A stretch of 35,240 bases of DNA from Prevotella sp. Its GTDB lineage: Bacteria > Bacteroidota > Bacteroidia > Bacteroidales > Bacteroidaceae. The notes below the pieces were generated by a model. The model worked only from the letters and a program-made list of their open reading frames with translations, did not search any database and was not told where the DNA came from. Of the stretch, positions 28,690 through 35,240 are shown piece after piece; within the stretch, counting starts at the first letter, position 1, and every line of letters starts with the position of its first letter. The stretch spans positions 1 to 35,240 of the forward strand of contig JAFZSL010000073.1 in the NCBI GenBank assembly GCA_017619375.1, read 5' to 3'. The position numbers were made by a program, and so were the translations under genes.

Positions 28690-30888
28690 GTGAACAAGAA
28701 ACTCATCCTTGCCCTATACACATCCATCATGGTGTGTATAGGGTTTGCCACTATCATGGAGAAATATCATGACACCGGTTTTGTCAGAGAGCACATCTAC
28801 GGCGCCTGGTGGTTTTCCACGCTGTGGGCGATACTCACCGTGGCATCTTGTGCCTGTTTCTTCAAGCAGCGCCTGTACAAGCGTTTTGCTGTCATGTTGC
28901 TGCACTTGTCGTTCGTTGTGATACTGGCTGGCGCGTTGGTTACCCATCTCTTTGCCCATAGCGGCGTGGTGGCGCTTCGCACCGGCCTTCCCGTCATGTC
29001 GTATGTCGACCACGAAGGCAATAGCCAGCCGCTGCCCTTCTCCCTGACATTGAAGGAATTCCGCATTGTCAACTATCCTGGGACCGACGCCCCTCTCGAT
29101 TACCAAAGTGTCATACAAACAACTGGTGGGGATACATCCCCGACCGAAGTGCTTGTCTCCATGAACCACATCGGGCACATCGGAGGCTATCGTTTCTTCC
29201 AGTCCAGTTTCGACTCCGACGGTCAAGGTGTCTTGCTCGGTGTAGGCTACGACCCGTATGGCATTGCCGTCACCTATTGTGGCTACCTCCTGCTCTTGGT
29301 GGGCATCATCGCCACGCTGCTGTCACGCAAGACGCGGATGCGCACCCTTTATCGCAAAGCCATGCAGCCGCTGGCCATCCTTCTGGTTTTGGCTTCTTAC
29401 GCCTCACCTCTCCGTGCCAACGATGACTTGCAGACTGTCGACAAGGACATTGCTCATCGCATGGGCGCCATCAGCGTACTCTACAACAACCGTATCTGTC
29501 CGCTCAACACCGTGGCGACGGATTTCGTCACCAAGTTGTCGGGCAAGGCATCGTGGAAAGGCTATTCTGCCGACGAAATCTTCACCAGTTGGATGATTTA
29601 CTACTCACCTTGGGAAAAGGAGAAGATGATACGCGTGAAGAACCGCGATGTGCAGCAGATGCTGGGTATCGACGGACAATGGGCGTGCTACAGTGATTTC
29701 CTGGATGAGTACAAGGAATACAAACTGAAGAAAGCCATAGAGGACATGAGGAACGGGGATGGTTCCATCCCTAAGAAAGGCTTGATGGAGGCGGATGAGA
29801 AATTCCATCTGGTGGAGATGTTCTATCGCGGAGAGTTCATTAGGATGTTTCCCTACCGCGTAGGAGACGATGTCAATTGGTACGTGCCCGGCGGACAGTC
29901 GCTGCCGAAGGAGATTCCAGTCAAGGAACAGTTCTTTGTCAAGCAGTCCATGGATTTTCTCACGGAAAGCATAGTGACGGGACAGCGCGACAGGGCTTTT
30001 GAAATCATCGCGAAAATCAAACTCTTCCAACGTGAGATGGCTGGCGAGGTTTTGCCCGATGAAAGCATGACCAAAGCGGAGGTTTTCTACAATACTATGC
30101 GAAGTCGGAAATGGCCGGTGTTACTTGCCCTGACGCTTGGTTTGCTGCTGTGCGTGGTCATGCTTGTTTCTGCTTCGCTGGGAAAGTGGCTCAAGGTGGT
30201 GGCTCTATCGTATGTCATATTGTTGGCAACGTATGTCACGGTGCTGCTCGGCCTGCGCTGGTGGTTGAGCGGACACATTCCCGTGAGCAACGGACACGAG
30301 ACGATGCTCTTCATGGCATGGGTGCTGCTCTTGCTGACCATCCTCCTACGCCGTAAGTTTTCCATCGTCCTGGGCTTTGGACCTTTGGTCGCTTCTTTTT
30401 GCTTGCTGGTGGCCATGCTGGCGGGAAGCAACTCGCAAATCACCCCTTTGATGCCCGTGCTTCAGTCGCCCTTGCTCTCCGTCCATGTCATGACGGTGAT
30501 GTGCGCCTATGCATTGTTCGCCCTGCAATTGCTCATGGGCTTGCAGGCTTTACTCTTGGCAAGGAATGAAAAGGATGCGGAATTGGAGAGGCTCACCGCC
30601 CTGTCGCAACTGATGCTCTATCCCGCCGTGTTCCTGCTCGCCATCGGCATATTCCTCGGGGCTGTATGGGCCAATGTGTCATGGGGCAATTATTGGTCGT
30701 GGGACCCCAAGGAGTCGTGGGCGCTCATCACGCTCATGGTCTATGCCGTGCCTTTCCACAAACAGTCTTTCGGCTTTTTCCAAAAACCTCTCTGCTACCA
30801 CATCTACATGGTGGGCGCCTTCCTGACAGTCGTCATCACCTATTTCGGTGTGAATTATCTCTTGGGAGGCATGCACAGTTACGCCTGA
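28690..30888 (+). CDS. Cytochrome c biogenesis fusion protein CcsBA (system II)
   Basis: The protein has 732 residues. System II synthases export haem and attach it to CXXCH motifs. The N-terminal part is CcsB/ResB-like, with membrane segments near 5-22, 40-57 and 65-90 and another near 190-212. A large periplasmic domain spans about 235-460. The C-terminal CcsA half has a series of helices with the tryptophan-rich haem-handling motif WANVSWGNYWSWDPKESW at about 660. The fusion form is usual in Bacteroidetes. The start is a GTG at 28690, 10 bp after the di-haem gene stop; no ATG fits as well. Its place at the end of the operon suggests that it matures the di-haem protein. It could also serve other c-type cytochromes of the cell. 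Confidence 0.93.
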   Translation: MNKKLILALYTSIMVCIGFATIMEKYHDTGFVREHIYGAWWFSTLWAILTVASCACFFKQRLYKRFAVMLLHLSFVVILAGALVTHLFAHSGVVALRTGLPVMSYVDHEGNSQPLPFSLTLKEFRIVNYPGTDAPLDYQSVIQTTGGDTSPTEVLVSMNHIGHIGGYRFFQSSFDSDGQGVLLGVGYDPYGIAVTYCGYLLLLVGIIATLLSRKTRMRTLYRKAMQPLAILLVLASYASPLRANDDLQTVDKDIAHRMGAISVLYNNRICPLNTVATDFVTKLSGKASWKGYSADEIFTSWMIYYSPWEKEKMIRVKNRDVQQMLGIDGQWACYSDFLDEYKEYKLKKAIEDMRNGDGSIPKKGLMEADEKFHLVEMFYRGEFIRMFPYRVGDDVNWYVPGGQSLPKEIPVKEQFFVKQSMDFLTESIVTGQRDRAFEIIAKIKLFQREMAGEVLPDESMTKAEVFYNTMRSRKWPVLLALTLGLLLCVVMLVSASLGKWLKVVALSYVILLATYVTVLLGLRWWLSGHIPVSNGHETMLFMAWVLLLLTILLRRKFSIVLGFGPLVASFCLLVAMLAGSNSQITPLMPVLQSPLLSVHVMTVMCAYALFALQLLMGLQALLLARNEKDAELERLTALSQLMLYPAVFLLAIGIFLGAVWANVSWGNYWSWDPKESWALITLMVYAVPFHKQSFGFFQKPLCYHIYMVGAFLTVVITYFGVNYLLGGMHSYA

Positions 30889-30929
30889 GAGAAAGCCTTT
30901 ATCACCACTTCAAACAGCCTCTTGATGAA

Positions 30930-30960
30930 AAACAGCGGCTTGCCTGGCAAACCGCTGTTT
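30930..30960. terminator. Near-perfect 31-nt palindrome between convergent genes
   Basis: AAACAGCGG, C, TTGCC, T, GGCAA, A, CCGCTGTTT: one mismatch and a one-base centre. It lies between the ccsBA stop (30888) and the stop of the leftward gene (30982), so it probably terminates both transcripts. Confidence 0.8.
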
Positions 30961-30981
30961 CGTGGTCATATAAGTGAGTTA

Positions 30982-33030
30982 TTATTTCACCACTTCCTTT
31001 CTTGTGGTGCCATCGCTCATGCGAACGATGTTGATGCCCTTTGTGGGATTGGTTACCTGCCTGCCGCTTAAATCGTAGGTTGCCGAAGTGGCTGCATTGA
31101 GGGTGACGATGGATTGGACAGCGGTATTGTGGCAGTTCAAGCGGGCGACGGAGAGACCGTTGCCGTTGTTTGAGGTGTAATGAGTGAGCCAGATGAGGTC
31201 GCGCTTGTCGTCGATGGTGATTCTGGTGACTTCATTGAAGGCAATGCCGGAGTTGTCGACATTGTAGGTATGCCAGTCGGTGCCGTTGAAACTGGCAATG
31301 CCGATGTCGCCCGCTGCGGCCATCCACTTGTTGTTGTCGGCATCGATTTTAATGTCATACAAGCAGTTGCTGTGTATGGGGGAGTTGCTGCGGCTGTAGG
31401 TGTTCCAATGCGTGCCGTCGAAACGTGTGAGTCCGAAACCGAATTCCAAACCGTATTTATCGGGATTCTGCGGGTCGCGGCAGTTCAGCCATAGAATGTT
31501 GTCGTTGTCGACGGCCACGAAGCCGACGTAATCGGATGGAAGTGGGGAGTTCTTGGTGGTGTATTGCGTCCATTTGCTGCCGTCGAAAAGGAAGAGACCA
31601 CCGCCGAAGGTGCCGCACCACACGCGGTCGTTGTCGTCGAAGGCGAGGCAGGTGACGTTGTTGAACGACAGACCGGAATTATCCTTGTCATAGGCCGTCC
31701 ACGCCTGTCCGTCGCGGCAGTAGATACCTTTGGTCGTGGCGAGCCATAGACGGTTGTGGTGGTCGAACTTGATTTGGTTCATGTCGATTTCGCTGAAGGG
31801 ATAGTCGCTTTTTCGATAGACATTCTTACCCGTCGGCGTGATTTCCATCAGGCAAGTGTCGGTCGAGAACCAGTGCCACCTGACCCACACGTCCCCGTCG
31901 CCATCGGTCTCCGTCTGTGCCGTCTGCGACATGGGTGTCAGGGTGGCTTCGCCAGTTTCCATGTTGTAGGTCTGCAGGCCGTTTATCGTGGCTCCGTAGA
32001 AGATGCCGTTGCGGTCGAGACTTCCTGTGAACAGCGTAAACGAGTTGTCGATGAGTTGGCTGTCGATGAGGGGGATGTTTTTCAGGCCCTCGGTGGTCAG
32101 ACGTAACAAGCCTTGAACGCGAGAACCTACATAGACATCGTTTCCATCAACGTCGATGCTTATCAGAAAGTCCACATCGGAACGTGACGGGTATGGAAAA
32201 CTCTCGAAGCGGCTGCCGTCGAACTTGACCAGGTAATGTCCGCACACCATCCACAGATTGCCCTTGTCGTCGGCCTTCAAGTCGTATAGAGTCGCTTCGG
32301 GCAGGTCGGAGTTTTCAGGGGTATAGGCGGTGAAGTCTGTGCCGTCGAATTTGACAAGTCCGCTTTCCGATGCCATCCACAAGCAGCCGTCGGCATCTGT
32401 TTCGAGTCGGTTGATGCTACGGTACGTGTTTGCAAATGGCATCAGGCCTTCGGAGGTAAAGACGCATAGCGTCGCCAGATTCAGCGCATCGTAGCATCCC
32501 ACCCAAATGCGGCCGTCCTTACCTGCCTTGATGCTGTTTACATAGTCGAAGGGGCTAAGAGGATTGATATCATAGGTAGCAGTCACCCGCTTACCGTCGA
32601 ACTGATACAAGGAGAAGAGTCCACCGACGAGCATGGTGCCATCGCTCCCGAAATAGAAGCCGCCGAGGTTTTGGTTGTTGGAAAAGCCTGCGTTCCTTTT
32701 GTCGAACTTCTCGATTTGGCCGTCCGTAATCTTTGCCAGTCCATTGTATCCCGTGCCGACCCACAATGCCCCGTCGTGGATGGCCATGTCATGTATCGTG
32801 TTGTCTGTCATGCTGCCATCGGCGCGGTAAAGCATGGTTTGTTCGCCCGACTGTTTGTCAATCTTGATGATGCCCCCGCCTTTTGTGCCGACATACAGAT
32901 AGTTGTCATCGTGGATGATACGCGACACAAAGTTCTTGCTCGTCAAGTTCTGCCAGTCCGTCAGTTGCGAGTTCGCGGTAAGGGCTACGACTATGGCTAA
33001 TAATACGGTGATGACGGCCTTCTTATTCAT
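30982..33030 (-). CDS. Secreted two-component-regulator-type beta-propeller protein with T9SS-like tail
   Basis: The protein has 682 residues and a signal peptide at about 1-21 (VVALTANSQ). Most of the chain is repeats with W-[LVM]-[AGV] at their ends (LWVGTGYNGLAKI, IWVGC, LWMASESGLVKFDG, LWLATTKGIYC, VWCGTFGGGLFLFDG, KWMAAAGDIGIASF), the Reg_prop pattern. These would form one or two beta-propellers. In hybrid two-component sensors such propellers sense glycans from the periplasm, but here no membrane segment, kinase or DNA-binding domain follows. The end (ATYDLSGRQVTNPTKGINIV...KEVVK) resembles a T9SS type A sorting tail. It is therefore probably a surface or released binding protein. I chose the ATG at 33030; the frame also has an ATG five codons upstream. 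Confidence 0.85.
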   Translation of the reverse strand: MNKKAVITVLLAIVVALTANSQLTDWQNLTSKNFVSRIIHDDNYLYVGTKGGGIIKIDKQSGEQTMLYRADGSMTDNTIHDMAIHDGALWVGTGYNGLAKITDGQIEKFDKRNAGFSNNQNLGGFYFGSDGTMLVGGLFSLYQFDGKRVTATYDINPLSPFDYVNSIKAGKDGRIWVGCYDALNLATLCVFTSEGLMPFANTYRSINRLETDADGCLWMASESGLVKFDGTDFTAYTPENSDLPEATLYDLKADDKGNLWMVCGHYLVKFDGSRFESFPYPSRSDVDFLISIDVDGNDVYVGSRVQGLLRLTTEGLKNIPLIDSQLIDNSFTLFTGSLDRNGIFYGATINGLQTYNMETGEATLTPMSQTAQTETDGDGDVWVRWHWFSTDTCLMEITPTGKNVYRKSDYPFSEIDMNQIKFDHHNRLWLATTKGIYCRDGQAWTAYDKDNSGLSFNNVTCLAFDDNDRVWCGTFGGGLFLFDGSKWTQYTTKNSPLPSDYVGFVAVDNDNILWLNCRDPQNPDKYGLEFGFGLTRFDGTHWNTYSRSNSPIHSNCLYDIKIDADNNKWMAAAGDIGIASFNGTDWHTYNVDNSGIAFNEVTRITIDDKRDLIWLTHYTSNNGNGLSVARLNCHNTAVQSIVTLNAATSATYDLSGRQVTNPTKGINIVRMSDGTTRKEVVK

Positions 33031-33042
33031 AATTATTCCTTG

Positions 33043-33051
33043 CAAAGATTA
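33043..33051 (-). promoter_or_regulatory. Weak -7-like element for the propeller gene
   Basis: Minus-strand TAATCTTTG differs from TAnnTTTG by one extra base and lies about 13 bp before the ATG at 33030. No TTG element is clear. Tentative. Confidence 0.3.
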
Positions 33052-33088
33052 ATAGTAGGTTGGGTGCCATGACATGCCCTATCGTTTC

Positions 33089-33203
33089 GGGGGTTGCACC
33101 CCCGTCTGTGTTCTGTCCCCGGGGGTTGACACCCCCGTCTGTGTTATGCCACCCCTTCGGGGTTGGTGTGCGTTGTGCTTGCATCCCGGGGGTTGACACC
33201 CCC
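33089..33203. repeat. Dispersed GC-rich repeat (copy R4) with three short hairpins
   Basis: GGGGGTTGCACCCCC (33089-33103) and GGGGGTTGACACCCCC (33121-33136 and 33188-33203) are each followed by GTCTG. ACCCCTTCGGGGTT occurs near 33151. These are the same modules as in R2 and R3. The gap 33031-33332 contains no gene. Confidence 0.8.
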
Positions 33204-33211
33204 GTCTGCGT

Positions 33212-33353
33212 GAAACAAACAGACATATGTCCCTTTAACTCCTTTTTAACTCCTCTTTAACTCCCTTTTAACTCCCGAAACAAACAGACATATGTCCCTT
33301 TAACTCCCTTTTAACTCCCCTTTAACTCCTCTTTAACTCCCTTTTAATTCCCC
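33212..33353. repeat. Higher-order repeat: two 65-bp units with 11-bp arrays, running into trmD
   Basis: GAAACAAACAGACATATGTC occurs at 33212 and again at 33277, 65 bp apart. Each copy is followed by four or five units of TTTAACTCCYY (GGAGTTAAARR on the minus strand). The last units extend past the trmD stop codon (33333-33335), so the final codons of trmD are made of array sequence. Confidence 0.85.
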
Positions 33354-34043
33354 TTCGGGCGAGTCCATTTTCTCCAGCAGATCGGGGCGGAGGCGTCGGG
33401 TGCGCTCCAGACTCTGTTCGATTTCCCAGTCCTTGATTTTCCCCTCGTTGCCGCTCAGCAGGATGTCGGGGACCTTCCATCCCTTGTAGTCTGCCGGGCG
33501 GGTGTAGATGGGAGCGGAGAGCAACCCGTCCTGGAAACAGTCGGAGAGAGCGCTTTGGTCGTCGCTGATCACCCCGGGCACCAGGCGCACGATGGCGTCG
33601 GCCATCACGGCGGCCGCCAGTTCTCCACCGGTGAGCACATAGTCACCGATGGAGATCTCGCGGGTGATGAGGTGGTCTCGGATGCGTTGGTCGATGCCTT
33701 TGTAGTGTCCGCAGAGGATGATGATGTTGTTCAGCATCGACATGTCGTTGGCTATCTCTTGGGAGAACTGCTCGCCGTCGGGAGAGGTGAATATCACCTC
33801 GTCGTAGTCGCGTTCCGCCTTCAAGGCGGAGATGGCGCGGTCGATGGGTTCGCATTGCATCACCATGCCGGCGAACCCTCCGTAGGGATAGTCATCCACA
33901 CGGCGCCACTTGTCGAGCGTGTAGTCTCGAAGGTTGTGAAGGTGGATTTCTGCCAGTCCTTTCTTTGCCGCACGGGCAAGGATGGACTCGTGCACGAAGC
34001 CCTCCAGCATCTCGGGCAAAACGGTGATGATGTCTATTCTCAT
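33333..34043 (-). CDS. trmD: tRNA (guanine-N1-)-methyltransferase TrmD
   Basis: The protein has 236 residues, the usual bacterial length. TrmD methylates G37 of tRNAs with a G at position 36, using S-adenosylmethionine, and prevents frameshifting. The N-terminus [16 protein letters not shown] is characteristic. The SPOUT knot is visible in [14 protein letters not shown], then [19 protein letters not shown] and [27 protein letters not shown] and [13 protein letters not shown] are also conserved. I chose the ATG at 34043; the frame runs further upstream into its neighbour. The upstream gene stops 7 bp before it, so the two are probably co-transcribed. The final residues (GELKGS) are encoded by the repeat array and are unlikely to be functional. 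Confidence 0.96.
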   Translation of the reverse strand: MRIDIITVLPEMLEGFVHESILARAAKKGLAEIHLHNLRDYTLDKWRRVDDYPYGGFAGMVMQCEPIDRAISALKAERDYDEVIFTSPDGEQFSQEIANDMSMLNNIIILCGHYKGIDQRIRDHLITREISIGDYVLTGGELAAAVMADAIVRLVPGVISDDQSALSDCFQDGLLSAPIYTRPADYKGWKVPDILLSGNEGKIKDWEIEQSLERTRRLRPDLLEKMDSPEGELKGS

Positions 34044-34050
34044 GCCAGCC

Positions 34051-34869
34051 TTACATATTGGTATCCACACCTTGGTCTTGCAGCCAGGTGACATAATTCA
34101 TCACGACGTTCATACCCATCTCCTGACTGTGGGACATCAATGAAGCGGCTCCTTTCATCACGTCCTGCCATGCTTGCTTCTTGCCGAGTTCGAGGCCAAA
34201 CTTCATATCCTCTTCTGTCAGGATGCCATAACTCTCGTTGAGGAGCACCGTGCAAAGATTGGAAGAGAGATACCCTTTGATTTTTTCCATCATGGATTTT
34301 TGATCGTCTGAGAATGATTCGGTAAGGCCATTGAACGCAGAGGTGAGCAACCCTTCTTGTCCTGACTCTTTATAGAATTGTTGGAAAAGATTCTTATAAC
34401 TTTCAGGGCAGGTGACGGCTTGTACAGGTGTAGGCTCTTCGCCACTCATTACTTTTTGGGCAATCTCTATGCCTAATTGTTCGAATTTGCTTCCGGTGCC
34501 GTTGATTTTGCCCCAATGTTCTTGGAAGGTTTTCCCTTGGCCAGAAGAGAATATGTCAGTCAACTCTTTGATTTCATCTACACTGACATATTCTTCCATG
34601 AAGGGGAGCATGGCATCAACCAAGTCATCCATGAAAGATTCTTCCAGGTATTTGTTTACCAATTCTTTCGACTTGGCCTCTTCATAGTTTTTCATCAGGC
34701 CTAAATTCATCGCTTCGAGAGCATTCCCCATGGTTTCAGGGCTCATGTTCGTGAATGACGGATTGGTTTTTATGTATGCCTTGAATGCCTCCTTCATTGT
34801 GGTTTGAGCGGTGGCTGCCATGCTGACTGAGAGCAGCAGCAAGATGAACAGTGATTTAAAAGTTTTCAT
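34051..34869 (-). CDS. Secreted helical protein, DUF2059-like
   Basis: The protein has 272 residues and a signal peptide at about 1-21 ([22 protein letters not shown]). The mature chain is predicted to be mostly helical. Two segments, [21 protein letters not shown] and [14 protein letters not shown], resemble the pattern of DUF2059 (E-L-x-x-L near F-x-S-x-x-G). I call the family with moderate confidence, and its function is not known. There is no lipobox, and the two mature cysteines are far apart. I chose the ATG at 34869 because it opens the signal peptide. The gene stops 7 bp before trmD, so it probably drives trmD expression from the promoter near 34991. Confidence 0.7.
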   Translation of the reverse strand: MKTFKSLFILLLLSVSMAATAQTTMKEAFKAYIKTNPSFTNMSPETMGNALEAMNLGLMKNYEEAKSKELVNKYLEESFMDDLVDAMLPFMEEYVSVDEIKELTDIFSSGQGKTFQEHWGKINGTGSKFEQLGIEIAQKVMSGEEPTPVQAVTCPESYKNLFQQFYKESGQEGLLTSAFNGLTESFSDDQKSMMEKIKGYLSSNLCTVLLNESYGILTEEDMKFGLELGKKQAWQDVMKGAASLMSHSQEMGMNVVMNYVTWLQDQGVDTNM

Positions 34870-34990
34870 TGTCTGTTGATGTTTAAAATTGTTATGAATT
34901 ATGATGTGTCGATTTTGTATGGTAGAGAAGGGATTTTCCCATCTCAACGCCTGTCGCACCCGCCAAATGGGGTGTGGGCGAAAAACTTTG

Positions 34991-34998
34991 CAAAAATA
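34991..34998 (-). promoter_or_regulatory. Likely -7 element for the DUF2059-like gene and trmD
   Basis: Minus-strand TATTTTTG fits TAnnTTTG and leaves a leader of about 115 nt. No TTG lies at the expected distance upstream. Confidence 0.5.
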
Positions 34999-34999
34999 G

Positions 35000-35240
35000 T
35001 GAAAAAAAACGAATGAAAAGGGAAAGGGATGGGAAATTAAAGATGGAAGATGAAAAATTAAAAATGAAAGAGGGCAAAATGTCCTCGCTTGTTCTCACCT
35101 TTTTCTTCCTTTTTCAGAAACGCTTGCGTTTTTTTATTTCTTCATAAACAAGATATTTTCAAACTTTTTATTTCTTTTTCTTAAGCGAAGCGTTTTTTTA
35201 TTTTATTGTCATTCAGAAGGATGCAGACTTGTGTATAGAA
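35000..35240. other. AT-rich right end without a recognisable gene
   Basis: Low-complexity A- and T-rich sequence with small AACGC/GCGTT (about 35119-35131) and AAGCGAAGCG motifs followed by T runs. These could be terminators of a gene beyond the window. No frame is supported. Confidence 0.4.

Noticed and set aside
33212-33353. CRISPR-like look of the tandem units
   Set aside because: The units are only 11 bp with no unique spacers, and no cas genes are present.

Overview
The window reads as chromosomal DNA of a Bacteroidales bacterium, most likely Prevotella or a close relative. The reasons are a SusC/SusD pair, many lipoproteins and Sec signal peptides, two proteins with type IX secretion (T9SS) C-terminal tails, and promoters of the Bacteroidetes type (TTG, about 20 bp, TAnnTTTG). 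Shine-Dalgarno sequences are weak or absent. I see no rRNA, tRNA, CRISPR array, prophage or intact insertion sequence. The genus is an inference from gene content.

Layout. 1-200: GC-rich hairpin repeats, including a perfect 50-nt palindrome. 363-929 (+): small secreted protein of unknown function. 1274-6646 (-): 1790-residue multidomain T9SS cargo protein. 6964-10537 (-): a two-gene unit of a small secreted protein and a LacZ-type GH2 beta-galactosidase. 10918-11736 (-): tcdA, divergent from a PIF1-like helicase gene (11961-14129, +), which is followed by a two-lobed aspartic protease with a PDZ domain (14243-15460, +). 16107-23154 (-): a polysaccharide-utilisation core, read in the order beta-helix lipoprotein (DUF4957/DUF5123-like), SusC, SusD. 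It has its own promoter and terminator and is bracketed by related direct repeats. 24330-30888 (+): a four-gene operon of porin-like barrel, imelysin lipoprotein, di-haem lipoprotein and CcsBA cytochrome c synthase. 30982-33030 (-): beta-propeller protein with a T9SS tail. 33333-34869 (-): a small secreted protein followed by trmD.

How the genes work together. The SusCD core should bind and import a glycan, but no endo-acting enzyme or regulator lies beside it. The four-gene operon looks like one envelope module: an outer-membrane barrel, a periplasm-facing metal-binding imelysin, a di-haem redox protein, and the synthase that attaches haem to it. I infer a role in redox-linked iron handling. 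It is the best candidate here for an under-described system.

The most unusual non-genic signal is a repeat system. Related GC-rich hairpins occur at 1-183, 10677-10917, 23448-23790 and 33089-33353. Three of these carry 11-bp tandem arrays of GGAGTTAAARR next to the palindrome GGACRTATGTCC. Two arrays begin at or inside the stop codon of a gene (tcdA, trmD). Arrays of unrelated 9- and 10-bp units sit in the same place after the GH2 and T9SS-cargo genes.
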